Source of the DNA: Bryobacterales bacterium
GTDB lineage: Bacteria; Acidobacteriota; Terriglobia; Bryobacterales; Bryobacteraceae
DNA: 64,000 bases
Assembly: GCA_016721425.1 (NCBI GenBank)
Contig: JADKID010000041.1
Location: 248,001-312,000, forward strand
Direction of reading: 5' to 3'
In this document: in pieces, positions 8,218-16,768 of the stretch
Numbering within the stretch: position 1 is the stretch's first letter
Layout of the letters: every line of letters starts with the position of its first letter
Notes under the pieces: generated by a model
What the model was told of the DNA's origin: nothing
Database searches by the model: none
The model's input: the letters and a program-made list of their open reading frames with translations, nothing else
Translations under genes and position numbers: made by a program

Positions 8218-9168
8218 TCAGGGCTTGCTGAGGACTGATTCCGCGATGTCGCGGAGTTGCTGCCATTCGAGGCTGCTGCCGAGGGTGGAATCCGAGCCGG
8301 CCACGGTGTTGGAGCCGCCCCAGATGGGCTTGTCGGGCTGGTCTTCGGCGGCCTGAAAGGCGGCGATCAGGCGGGGTACGTCGAAGATGCCGTCGGTATC
8401 GTAAATCGCGCCGCGGATGACGCTGTAAGTGTAGCGGCCGGAGGGGCGGCGGCAGGTGAGGCTGATGAGATTGGTGTGGCCCTGGGTGGCGAGGACGAGG
8501 CGCGAGGCGGGGTCGCCTTTTTCGTCGGCGATGACGAACTCGTAGGGGGACGTGTAGAGGATCTCGGGCTGGACCAGGATGGGCGTGATGCCGGCCTTGC
8601 CTTCGAGGAGGGCGAGCAGGCGGTCGCAGACCAGGCGGATGGTGCGGGTGACGATCTGTTCATCGCCGACCACCTTGCCCATCTTCCGCTGGAGGCGGAA
8701 TGGCTCGAAGACCCAGGTGAAGTGGTTGGCGACGAGGTCTTCGAGGCGGACGGGGTAGAGGCCGCCGCAGATGTCGATTTTGTTGTTGTACTGAACGATC
8801 CAGCGGAGGAGGGGCGCGCCGAGGGCGCCCTGGAGCAGGTTGTGATATTCGAGAACGAAGGCGGCGAGGCAGACATCCTGATCCGCGTTCCAGACGTAGA
8901 CGTCGATGGGGCTGCGCTTTTTGCGCCAGCGTTCCATCATGCGGCTCTGGCGGACGGCGATATAGGCCTGCATGGCGGCGCTCATGGTGACCTGTCGGAT
9001 GACGCCGGTGTGATGATCGAAACTCACGCGCGTGCCGCGCTGGCCGGGGACGTCGTCGAGGGCTTCGAGGGCGATGGAGTAGGGCGGCGACATCTGCTCG
9101 AATTCGGCCCAGGAGCGGATTCGTTCAGAGAGGACGTGGAGCCGGATGGCCTGGAACATCTCGCTCAT
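8218..9168 (-). CDS. conserved-looking protein of unknown function
   Basis: 316 residues, no signal peptide or membrane segment. ATG 9168 is chosen because AGGA precedes it and the upstream extension reads as proline-rich nonsense. A basic cluster (MMERWRKKRSP) lies around residues 80-95; the rest is a mixed alpha/beta composition with no motif I can assign. It lies between the NIPSNAP gene and the decayed hicAB pair. Confidence 0.65.
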   Translation of the reverse strand: MSEMFQAIRLHVLSERIRSWAEFEQMSPPYSIALEALDDVPGQRGTRVSFDHHTGVIRQVTMSAAMQAYIAVRQSRMMERWRKKRSPIDVYVWNADQDVCLAAFVLEYHNLLQGALGAPLLRWIVQYNNKIDICGGLYPVRLEDLVANHFTWVFEPFRLQRKMGKVVGDEQIVTRTIRLVCDRLLALLEGKAGITPILVQPEILYTSPYEFVIADEKGDPASRLVLATQGHTNLISLTCRRPSGRYTYSVIRGAIYDTDGIFDVPRLIAAFQAAEDQPDKPIWGGSNTVAGSDSTLGSSLEWQQLRDIAESVLSKP

Positions 9169-9305
9169 TCGGGATCCTGTTGGCGGGGGGTGCCGGTTTC
9201 GATGGCTGGCTGGTGGTTCGGAAGTGGGTGGTGGGTTGGCATCTGGCCCAGTTGGTATCATACCGCCGCGGGGTGGCGTGGTAGGAGACTGTGTCGATTC
9301 GGCGG

Positions 9306-9521
9306 CTACCGCAGGCGACGGAATTCGTCGGCTGTGATGCCAAGTTGGGTGAGGATCTGATTGAACAACGGGGCGCCGATCTCGCGGCCTCCGTGGAGGG
9401 GAATGGTGACGGCTCGCCCGTCCGCATGGATCCATATTTCTTTTGGCCGCCGGGCTGGGGGCGGTGGCGGAATCCCAGCCGCGCGGCGACGCGACGAAAC
9501 TCTTCGGCTTTTGCGCTAGGC
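9306..9521 (-). pseudogene. hicA: hicA toxin, frameshifted and without a start codon
   Basis: Two reading frames together give a HicA-like double-stranded-RNA-binding-type toxin: the first reads AKAEEFRRVAARLGF, the second WIHADGRAVTIPLHGGREIG and ends QLGITADEFRRLR. Restoring the frame needs one extra base near 9443, just before the run read as AAAG on the coding strand. No ATG, GTG or TTG is found in frame between the hicB stop and the conserved start. The active-site His position typical of HicA (GSHxxW/Y) falls at the break. It therefore looks inactive unless the sequence has an error here. Confidence 0.65.
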
Positions 9522-9728
9522 GTGAACGATTTCGTTGGTGTTCGCGGGTAGCGCAAGGCCCTGGTCCCCATACTCCGCGGCGATCAGGCCAAAGACGCAC
9601 TCCAATTCCGTGAGAGCCTCCGCCATTGTCGGCATCAGGGCGTAGCAACCAGGGATGGCAGGTATCTCGGCGACCCAGCCGTCGGGTTGGTTGCGATAGA
9701 GCAGGACTTTGTAGTCGTCCAGGGCCAT
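9516..9728 (-). CDS. hicB: HicB-like antitoxin
   Basis: 70 residues with the HicB core: YKVLLYRNQPDGWVAEIPAIPGCYA then TMAEALTELE, a partial RNase-H-like fold that neutralises HicA. No DNA-binding tail is present, as in the short HicB class. It lies directly upstream of the broken hicA, overlapping its first codons, which is the antitoxin-first order. About 85 bp away lies the uppS 3' fragment. Confidence 0.8.
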   Translation of the reverse strand: MALDDYKVLLYRNQPDGWVAEIPAIPGCYALMPTMAEALTELECVFGLIAAEYGDQGLALPANTNEIVHA

Positions 9729-9812
9729 CTGACGACAGTGTAGCGCTGGGACGTTGCGGGCGGGCCGCAGTCTGGATTCGTGTGTCGACCGAGGGATCTG
9801 ACTGATCTGGAT

Positions 9813-9956
9813 TTACCGCAGCGCCTGGAGGCGCGTGGGGGCAACGGCGCCGAAGCGGCGCTGGCGGGAGTGGAACTCGTCGAGGGCTTGGCGGAGGCCG
9901 GCGGCGTTGAAGTCGGGCCAGTGGACGGGGACAAAGTGGAATTTGGCGATGGCGAA
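9813..9956 (-). pseudogene. 3'-terminal fragment of uppS (duplicate)
   Basis: The last ~47 codons of undecaprenyl diphosphate synthase are repeated here: FHFVPVHWPDFNAAGLRQAL and, further on, RQRRFGAVAPTRLQALR with the stop codon. Bases 9813-9950 align with 14175-14312 at the 3' end of the full uppS, differing at several scattered positions. Same strand, so this is a direct repeat ~4.36 kb apart. The start of the gene is missing. It marks the left edge of the island of broken genes. Confidence 0.85.
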
Positions 9957-9990
9957 GTTTACAGTCGGACCGAGTTTCCGTGATGTACGG

Positions 9991-10026
9991 TAATGCTGCT
10001 TCAACGCCATAATGCTGCTTTTCAAC
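9991..10026 (+). repeat. island short repeat R1 (two copies of an AATGCTGCTT motif)
   Basis: Contains AATGCTGCTTCAACGCCA followed at once by ATAATGCTGCTTTTCAA. The first version recurs at 12788-12805, the second at 13425-13441. It lies between the uppS fragment and the first broken gene of the island. Confidence 0.75.
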
Positions 10027-10102
10027 AACCGAACCGCTAAAGAGAATCTACTACTCGCTTTGGGACTGCTCTTTTTGCACCTCTGCATCCGATAATAGAG
10101 GC

Positions 10103-11512
10103 ATGCTGGTCACCCTGTACTGCCGCTTCCCTCTGCTGCCACTACTTCTCTTCGCATGGGTTGGCCGGTGCTCAGGTGCGAGTTCGCGAAATCACGATCC
10201 GTTCCGCTTGGGGAGGCCTCGGCACGCCGCAGGATGAGACCATTTCGATTCGGGCCAAGAACGGAAAGCTGGCATACAACGGCAAACGAGTGGACCAGTC
10301 CAAAGTGGACGCCTTGATTGCCGCGCTCAGAGCTTCGATCGTTTCTGACCCGGACCCATCAAATTTGGGAATTACGCCCGCGTGGCTCGATGAACAAATC
10401 GCAGATCAAAAAGGCCGCTTCCGGCTGGAAGTGGCTGGAGCCACTGTAGGCCAGCGATCACTGCTTACCGATACATTGAAAGATCGTCAGAAGATCGAGC
10501 GAATCCTCCCTGGACTATTCAACTACGTGAGAATGGACGATTATCCCAGGCTACCGTGGAGTTAACTTTCGATGATGGCGAAAAGCTTAGGGCGGAAACC
10601 CACTCCTACTACCCCTTCATGCTTCCCTGGTCGGTTGGGCCGCACCAGACCTACAACGCGGACATTTCCAGGGCTGTCTCGAATCTCCTTGGGAAGAAAT
10701 CGCCTAACAAAGACCGCTTAGGCCGCTCGACCTTCGCTTATGAACTCCTGGAAACCACTAGGCGTTCGATTGAGCGTGAATGGAACCTACTTGGCTCCGG
10801 AGGATCGAGCAAGCGACGCTTTGGCTGCACTCAGAAGCCAATACGAGATCGTGGCATCCGAGATCAATTCATACCATAGCGAGGAATACGGAACGGCCAC
10901 CTACAAAGGTGAACTGGAACAGATCAACCTCCACGTAACACTCCGCAAGCCTTCTTACCCACCTGGCGTAACCGTGTCACTCGTGCTCCAGCAAGCGCAA
11001 GGCAAGGTTCAGGGCATCGAGCGCTTTCTTGCGAACGCGGAGAAGTACGAGAGCCTCGCCTTATCAGTGCCGTGGCTCAGCAAATACATGAAGGACAATC
11101 CGCGCGTTGCGGTTCGGATCTCGTACGTGCAGGACCGTTCGTTCGGCCATAAGGCGGTCGGACGTTCACGGAGGACATGCAATTCCGGGACCGACCGGAT
11201 CTCATTGAGCAGGTACGGGCACAACAGCAGGATATTGTCCTCCTGATCATAGGTAACACCTACTCTGAGTCGTACTGGATTCTTTTCCCAGACAAGCACA
11301 TGCTCCTTTGGCGCTTCGACGGACCGTCTGGGCTTCTCAAATGGACCCTGCCGACTTCTCAACGGGAGAGTGCGCGGGTTACAAAACAAACTACGGTGGC
11401 TGCTCCGGACGAGGGATCACCCCCGACGGAAGACTTGCCGCCGAGCGAACACCGCGAGACCAGGTGTGCATGGCATCAAACCGCACCAACCGCGCACACC
11501 GGCCGGAGATGA
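10103..11512 (+). pseudogene. exported protein of unknown function, broken by about four frameshifts
   Basis: One protein seems to be spread over alternating frames: a signal peptide from 10103 (MLVTLYCRFPLLPLLLFA), then VREITIRSAWGG from ~10155, ELTFDDGEKLRAE from ~10556, NGTYLAPEDRASDALAAL from ~10765 and RTFTEDMQFRDRPDLIEQ from ~11155. Each piece continues naturally into the next and no piece repeats. I do not recognise the family. Whether it is a decayed gene or an error-rich stretch cannot be decided from sequence alone. Confidence 0.55.
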
Positions 11513-12524
11513 ACCACTGTTTCCCGTGGAAGATCGTGGGCGAGGCGGTTTCATCGACAAGACCGGCAGGATCGCAATCCCGGCTGTGCTTCGACGCCGT
11601 TGGCGACTTCTCCGAGGGCGTGGCGCGTTTCCAAGCGGGATAACAAATGGGGCTACCTTGACAAGACCGGCCAAGTGGTCGTTGAGCCGAGGTTTCCGTG
11701 GGCGCAAGAATTCTCGGAGGGATTGGCGCGCGTGCAAGTATCTGGTTCGAGCCTAGGCATGGACGCGAAGTGGGGGTTCATTGACAAGACTGGTGCCGCC
11801 GTCATTGACGAACGAAAAGACCCGAGCTTCGGCGAGTACAGCAATATTGGAAGCGACAGCGCGGAAAGCGCGTTCCACGATGGGCTAGCTCTTGTCGATG
11901 TCGATGGAAAGAAGGGATACATCGATAAAGCAGGCAAGGTTGTGATTGCACCTCAGTTCACGTATGCCTACCCGTTCTCGGAGGGCCTGGCAGCTGCTAC
12001 CAAGTCAGCCTCCGGTGACGATGGCTGGGGCCATATCGACACGACGGGACGATGGGTGGTTGAGCCGAGATTTCAGTGGGCAAGCTCATTCTCCAGCGGC
12101 CTGGCCCCGGTTAATCGGAGCCGAGACTGCGGCTATGTTGATCTGCGTGGCACGTTGGTTCTGAGCCCAAGTCTCGCCTGGTGAAACCGATTGCGCGACG
12201 GTATGGGGTGACTTCGCGAATGGTCTTGCCAGATGGAAGTTCGGAAAGAAATACGGTTTCATCGACAACACCGGGAAGACTGTGATCGAGCCCAAGTATG
12301 ATCTCACCTTTCATTTCTCCGAAGGTGTGGCGGCAGTGATGGTGGGAGGCAAGTGGGGCTACATCGACACGACAGGCAGGATGGTGATCCAGCCAATGCC
12401 ATTGATGCGCGCAGAAGATTTTCATCACGGCCTCGCGTTCGTCTCAACAAAAGACGGCAAGTACGGTTACATTGACAAGTCGGGCAAGTACGTGTGGACG
12501 CCGACGCTGTTGTACCGAGACTAG
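11370..12524 (+). pseudogene. WG-repeat protein, frameshifted
   Basis: About seven WG (beta) repeats, each with a G(W/Y/F)(G)(F/Y)IDKTG core and a FSEGLA-like half: GGFIDKTGRIAIP, NKWGYLDKTGQVVVEP, AKWGFIDKTGAAVI, KKGYIDKAGKVVIAP, WGHIDTTGRWVVEP, KKYGFIDNTGKTVIEP, KWGYIDTTGRMVIQP and KYGYIDKSGKYVW. The frame changes near 11595, 11640 and 12185. WG-repeat proteins are mostly exported with poorly known roles. The true start is unclear and may lie near 11470 or be shared with the preceding broken gene. Confidence 0.7.
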
Positions 12525-12859
12525 AGAGGCCTGTCGTCCTGATGGTCTTGGAAGACCTCCGAAATCACTGCGACGCCAGTGGCACGGTAGAGTCTATGGT
12601 CTAGACGCAAGCCGCGACAGGGTTTACCGCAAGGAACGGGGTTCCGAGACGGGCCTCGATTGCTTGGACGGGAAGCTCTTCCTATGGGTGGTGGCAGTGG
12701 GTGAGGTGTGTGGTGGCCGGAAACCATCCATCTCGTAGACGACTCCGACAGGCGGGGCCAGCCATGCCCAACCGGCCAATCTACGAGAATGCTGCTTCAA
12801 CGCCACTGTCGGGAACCGCTGACGCATTTAGATTGTCTACGTTAGTGGATCTGCGAGGT
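12525..12859. other. 335-bp stretch without a recognisable gene, holding island repeat R2
   Basis: No convincing gene on either strand. On the minus strand around 12521-12616 a short reading frame (RLDHRLYRATGVAVISEVFQ) faintly recalls the end of RelE/HigB-type toxins, but it is too short to call. Repeat R2 occupies 12756-12805. A GCCGGAAACCATC string at 12715-12727 recurs at 14092-14104 near the other end of the island. Confidence 0.5.
12756..12805 (+). repeat. island short repeat R2
   Basis: Imperfect copy of R3 (13395-13441): both run GGCCAG, then CAACYGGCCAAT, then AATGCTGCTT, with only a few substitutions over ~42 bp. It lies just upstream of the small TonB-like gene. Confidence 0.75.
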
Positions 12860-13381
12860 ATGCGCGCAACTGGATTCATTGTCTGCGGGGTGGTCGTAGC
12901 CAGCATCGGCGCCGCGCTCCTGCTCACCTCGCGCCCTGGGTGTTCTCCGTTGATGGGAAACAGAAGGTTCAACGCTATTCTGTAAGGCCGCTGCAGTCAG
13001 ACCAGACGACTCCTCTTACAGTACAGGACCCCACTCACTTTCCTCCGCAACATACAGATCGTTGTGACTTCAGCGAGTACCATCCGCACATCTCCGATTG
13101 GCTGCCAGCCGGAGTCGTTGACCGTGCGATACCAGCCCTTTCCAGTTCAGGCGCGCCTCAGAGGAGTAGGAGGCACCGTTAATGTTTTCGTCCTAATCAA
13201 CAGAGAGGGGTCGGTTGCGCGTTTGTGCAGCGTCGGCCCTGAAGAATTGCGGATGGCCGCAGAATCGGCAGCCGCTTTTTGGCGGTTCCGAAGGCCTACC
13301 ATTAACCAGGGCACTGACCCGTTCAGGTACATCAAGAAACGCTCTCTTTTAAGTTCGTTCCACAAACCGCGCTCATCGTGA
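12860..13381 (+). pseudogene. small exported protein with TonB C-terminal-like domain, frameshifted
   Basis: ATG 12860 follows GCGAGGT and begins a hydrophobic leader (MRATGFIVCGVVVASIGAAL). The frame changes near 12940 (VFSVDGKQKVQRYSVRPLQS) and again near 13100 (ESLTVRYQPFPVQARL). The C-terminal part resembles the TonB C-terminal fold: GGTVNVFVLINREGSVARL, SVGPEELRMAAESAAAFW, then RFRRPTIN. TonB-like domains pass energy to outer-membrane transporters, but a protein this short could be an adaptor. Two frameshifts in ~520 bp. Confidence 0.55.
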
Positions 13382-13394
13382 CAGCCAGGAGAGA

Positions 13395-13441
13395 GGCCAG
13401 TCACGCCCAACTGGCCAATTTACGATAATGCTGCTTTTCAA
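13395..13441 (+). repeat. island short repeat R3
   Basis: Third copy of the island repeat, ending ATAATGCTGCTTTTCAA exactly as in R1 (10009-10025). It separates the TonB-like pseudogene from the lipoprotein gene. Confidence 0.75.
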
Positions 13442-13535
13442 GCATTCTCGTGAGTGCTCCTCCCGGATCGTGCTGTAATGGAGCGGCTAGGAAGGATGGA
13501 GGAAGTGTCAAGATCGAATCAGGAGGAAGGTAGCT

Positions 13536-13994
13536 ATGCGATTTTTCTCCTGTTCCCTCGTGGTGGGACTGCTGCTTGGTACGTTGTCATGCTCGCGAGA
13601 CAATCGGATGGAGTATCTCTTAAAGCCTGGCCTTGGGGTCGGCAGTCTGCGACTCGGCGATCGCAAGAGCCAAAGCGAGCGTGATACAGAATCCAGCCGC
13701 GAGGGCTACGCAAAGAGAGGCTTGTGGTACGCCTTCGACAATGCGGGAGCAATCTCTGAAATTATCGTAACCAGTCGCGAGTATGCGACCGACCGACAGA
13801 TACGTATCGGATCCAGCGTTAAAGACGTGAGAGCCGCATATGGGACCGGCACGGAGGGCAAAATGAACTTATTGAAGGGAGATCTACCCATTGGTACAGT
13901 TGGGGAGTTGACCCTCGAGTATTCGGGGATCGTCTTTCTAATTAACCTGGATCGAGTTGTAGCGATTCGGCTGATCGGCGCTAGCGTCAGATAA
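13536..13994 (+). CDS. small lipoprotein of unknown function
   Basis: 152 residues, the only intact gene in the island. A good Shine-Dalgarno (AGGAGGA) precedes the ATG. The signal MRFFSCSLVVGLLLGTLSC ends in a lipobox-like LSC, followed by SRDN, so lipid anchoring is likely. The mature part has IGSSVKDVRAAYG, a pattern common in small exported proteins where a 'G-x-S' turn starts a helix. Function unknown. Confidence 0.65.
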   Translation: MRFFSCSLVVGLLLGTLSCSRDNRMEYLLKPGLGVGSLRLGDRKSQSERDTESSREGYAKRGLWYAFDNAGAISEIIVTSREYATDRQIRIGSSVKDVRAAYGTGTEGKMNLLKGDLPIGTVGELTLEYSGIVFLINLDRVVAIRLIGASVR

Positions 13995-14174
13995 CACCGG
14001 CAAGGACCGGGATAGTCAAACCGGGTTTGGCTACTAGGGCTACTACCGCCTACTTCTCGCGGGCACCCCGATAACATCCTACTGATGAGGGCCGGAAACC
14101 ATCGTTGTCGGAAACCGTTCGCTCGTGAGCCTCGACGGCACCGATCCCGGCAGCGTGGGCGAGGCTCCCAGATC

Positions 14175-14870
14175 TTACCGCAGCGCCTGGAGGCGCGCGG
14201 GAGCAACCGCTCCGAAGCGGCGCTGGCGGTTGTGGAACTCGTCGAGGGCTTGGCGGAGGCCGGCGGCGGTGAAGTCGGGCCAGTGGACGTCGGCGAAGTG
14301 GAATTCGGCGTAGGCGCACTCCCAGAGGAGGAAGTCGCTGAGGCGCTGCTCGCCGCTGGTGCGGACTAGGAGATCGACGTCGGGGCCGAGGGTGCGGGCG
14401 AAGTCTTCGCGGGTGCGGGCGCCGGCGGCGGCGGCGGAGAGAATGGATTCGCGGGAGGAGTAATCGACGGCGACGCGGAGGAGGAGCTTCGCGCCGTCGC
14501 CGGTGGCTTGTTCGGTCTCCTCAATCAGAGAAACGAGGGGGCCGGGGAGGCGGTCGCGGCGGCCGATGACCTGGAAGCGGACGCCCTGCTCGCGGAGCTT
14601 GATGGTCTCCTGCTTCATGTAGCGGGCGAAGAGGCGGAAGAGGCCGGAGATCTCGGTGGTGGGGCGTTTCCAGTTGTCGGCGGAGAAGGCGTAGAGGGTG
14701 AGCGTGCCGATGCCGAGGCCGGGGGCGGCCTCCACCATGCGGCGGACGGTTTCGGCTCCGGCGCGGTGGCCGGCGAGACGGGGCCAGCCGCGGGATTGTG
14801 CCCAGCGGCCGTTGCCATCCATGATGAGGGCGACGTGGAGGCCGTCAGCCACGGGGGCTCCGCATGGCAT
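14175..14870 (-). CDS. uppS: undecaprenyl diphosphate synthase (cis-prenyltransferase)
   Basis: 231 residues, normal for the family. It condenses isopentenyl diphosphate onto farnesyl diphosphate to make the C55 lipid carrier for peptidoglycan and lipopolysaccharide. Visible: LIMDGNGRWAQSRGWPR with the catalytic Asp and phosphate-binding residues, YAFSADNWKRP and RTSGEQRLSDFLLWE. It overlaps the upstream regulator gene by 26 bp. Its 3' end is duplicated at 9813-9956. Confidence 0.95.
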   Translation of the reverse strand: MPCGAPVADGLHVALIMDGNGRWAQSRGWPRLAGHRAGAETVRRMVEAAPGLGIGTLTLYAFSADNWKRPTTEISGLFRLFARYMKQETIKLREQGVRFQVIGRRDRLPGPLVSLIEETEQATGDGAKLLLRVAVDYSSRESILSAAAAGARTREDFARTLGPDVDLLVRTSGEQRLSDFLLWECAYAEFHFADVHWPDFTAAGLRQALDEFHNRQRRFGAVAPARLQALR

Positions 14871-15210
14871 GGACCAGCGCCTCCATGTGATCGAGGTAGC
14901 GATTGAGGGCGGCGCGGCCTTCTTTAGTGAGCTTATATTCCGTTTTGGGCATGCGGCCTTCGAAGGACTTTTCGCAACCGACGTAGCCGGCGTCTTCGAG
15001 CTTGCGCGCGTGGACGCTTAAGTTGCCATCGGTAGTTTCGAGGAGTTTCTTGAGGTCCGTGAAAGTGAGCGCGGACGTGGCGGCGAGGGCGCTGACGATG
15101 CCGAGGCGGAGCTTCTCGTGGATGAGACGATCGAGCTGCGGGATGTCGTTCTGCACGGAGGCGAGACGGATGTCTTCCCCCGGCTGTGGTTTGCGGGCTG
15201 GTTTAGCCAC
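14845..15210 (-). CDS. winged-helix transcriptional regulator (MarR/ArsR-like)
   Basis: 121 residues. GTG 15210 is chosen since a perfect AGGAGGT lies three bases upstream of it. The fold reads as a winged helix: LRLGIVSALAATSALTFTDL, KLLETTDGNLSVHARKLEDA, then KSFEGRMPKTEYKLTKEG as the wing. It belongs to the small regulators usually encoded beside a membrane protein, and it overlaps that partner gene (15203-15769) by 8 bp and uppS by 26 bp. The ligand is unknown. Confidence 0.8.
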   Translation of the reverse strand: MAKPARKPQPGEDIRLASVQNDIPQLDRLIHEKLRLGIVSALAATSALTFTDLKKLLETTDGNLSVHARKLEDAGYVGCEKSFEGRMPKTEYKLTKEGRAALNRYLDHMEALVHAMRSPRG

Positions 15211-15769
15211 CGTACCTCCTATAGATCCAGAATCCGAACACAAGGTGAAGCCCGCCGAAGCCGGCGGCGAGGGGGAGATCGCGCAAACCGGGCGGGGCGA
15301 TGAGAGTAATGACGCCGAGTGCGAAGTAGGCGATGCCCATGGCGGGCACGATGCGGACGGAGAATGCTCCGCCGGCGATGACGGCTACGCCATAGAGCAT
15401 GAGCCAGGCGGCGGCGACGGTATGGAGCAGGCCGGCGTGATAGAGGGGCCAGGTGAGCAGGGCGCCGGCGAGGATGGGGGGCGCGAAGCTGAGGACGAAT
15501 TTGCGGCCGGCCTCGTTCCAGATGGGGGCGCCGGAGCGATTGGCCTTGTGGATCATGGCAAGCGAGCCGATGGCGACGGCGAGGACGAGCTCCGTGAGCC
15601 AGACGGTGAGCCAGCCCAGCGGGGTGGGCTGGCGGGCGGCCAGCCAGGCGGCGGGCAGCGCGGTGGCGCCCATGATCATGCCGCCGAGGCCGGGGACGGC
15701 GGTGAAGGAGGTGGCTCGCTCCATGGCGGAGCGGATGTACTGGAGGTTTTCGAGTGCGTGATCCGTCAT
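15203..15769 (-). CDS. membrane protein paired with winged-helix regulator
   Basis: 188 residues with about five membrane segments (for example FAPPILAGALLTWPLYHAGLL, AWLMLYGVAVIAGGAF). The N-terminus MTDHALENLQYIRSAMERAT is an amphipathic stretch seen in proteins of this regulator-partner kind. ATG 15769 is preferred over a TTG at 15829, although neither has a strong ribosome site. It is cotranscribed with the regulator at 14845-15210. Confidence 0.7.
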   Translation of the reverse strand: MTDHALENLQYIRSAMERATSFTAVPGLGGMIMGATALPAAWLAARQPTPLGWLTVWLTELVLAVAIGSLAMIHKANRSGAPIWNEAGRKFVLSFAPPILAGALLTWPLYHAGLLHTVAAAWLMLYGVAVIAGGAFSVRIVPAMGIAYFALGVITLIAPPGLRDLPLAAGFGGLHLVFGFWIYRRYGG

Positions 15770-15859
15770 GCGGATCGGTTCTACTTGTCCCACAGGAGCA
15801 ATTAGATCACGAGTTCTCTCGTCCGTCAAGTACTTTATGTTTTAAAGTTCCCGTGCCGC

Positions 15860-16627
15860 TTAGAGGTCTTCGGGGAAGACGGCGTAGCCCTGGGGCGCGG
15901 GGTAGTGTTCCTTGAGGAACTTGAGGCGTTTGCGGAGGAGGTTGGAGGGGAGCTGGCGGGGGCCGGTTTCGACGTCGATATCGCAGCAGATGCCGTGCAT
16001 GAAGAGCGTGAGGGTATCGATGAAGCTTTGGCGGGTGTATTCGCGGAAGCGTTTGGTGGGGCGGAGGCTTTCGCGGTCTTTCTCTTCGAGCTCAACCTTC
16101 ATGCGCCAGGCGATTTCGTCCACTTCGCCGTGGGCTCCGTGCTTGAGCTCGTCGCGGAGCAGGTCAATGAAGGCGGGGGGGATATCCTTGCCGTTTTTGC
16201 CGCCGACCATCTCGGCGATGGCGCGGTAGAAGCGGTAGTGGCAATCGGCGACTTCGGTATCTTTGACGGCGAAGGCGAGGACGGCGGAGGCGCCGGAGAC
16301 GGAGAGGCCGTAGGAGATGGAATCGGCGTCTTTGGGCTTGTGGGTGGCGACGAGGGGCTCGGATGCCGTGGTGGCGGTGGCCTTGGCGAGGTCGTCCTTT
16401 TGGAGGTAAGGGACGAGGAGGATGCGGATTTCGGGGAGGCGCGCGGCGATGGAGGGGGGCAGAGCGGCGACGGGCTCTTCGAGGTATTCGCGGCGATCGT
16501 CGTCGCTGAGGTTGGCGGCGGCGGAGTAATAGCAGAACGGCTTCGCAAGGGGAATCATCTCGTTGCGAATGCGATCGGCAAACTGGCCGAGGCGGAGGCT
16601 GGGTGGCTGCGAAATAGGCGCGGGCAT
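15860..16627 (-). CDS. soluble protein of unknown function
   Basis: 255 residues from ATG 16627; the region upstream reads as low-complexity nonsense overlapping the double-hairpin repeat and the lpxB start. No signal peptide or membrane segment. Charged, alpha-helical C-terminal half (RMKVELEEKDRESLRPTKRF), two adjacent cysteines in MHGICCDIDVE. I do not recognise it. Transcribed towards the membrane-protein pair. Confidence 0.65.
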   Translation of the reverse strand: MPAPISQPPSLRLGQFADRIRNEMIPLAKPFCYYSAAANLSDDDRREYLEEPVAALPPSIAARLPEIRILLVPYLQKDDLAKATATTASEPLVATHKPKDADSISYGLSVSGASAVLAFAVKDTEVADCHYRFYRAIAEMVGGKNGKDIPPAFIDLLRDELKHGAHGEVDEIAWRMKVELEEKDRESLRPTKRFREYTRQSFIDTLTLFMHGICCDIDVETGPRQLPSNLLRKRLKFLKEHYPAPQGYAVFPEDL

Positions 16628-16683
16628 CTTCGGTGGCAATTTCAGGATAGCAGAGAGGGTGATTGCGGCCTGGTTGGATTTAG

Positions 16684-16735
16684 GGTTGCGCGGGTCCGGG
16701 GGGACCCGCGGCGGACGAGGGCGTCCGCCCCCCGA
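16684..16735 (+). repeat. double-hairpin dispersed repeat, copy 2
   Basis: Stems 16689-16697/16702-16710 (9 bp, loop GGGG) and 16711-16717/16722-16728 (7 bp, loop AGGG). It is the inverted counterpart of 876-927, with compensating changes on both sides of each stem. It sits in the divergent gap between the unknown gene ending at 16627 and lpxB. Confidence 0.8.
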
Positions 16736-16768
16736 AGTTCGCCGGACAGCATCTAGACTAGGAGGGTA

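Noticed and set aside
9169..9648. 160-codon N-terminal extension of the unknown gene 8218-9168
   Set aside because: It is P/R/S rich, crosses the hicA remnant on the same strand, and the ATG at 9168 has a ribosome site.
12521..12616. RelE/HigB-like toxin remnant on the minus strand
   Set aside because: Only ~30 residues show a faint likeness (HRLYRATGVAVISEVF); no upstream part and no antitoxin are found.
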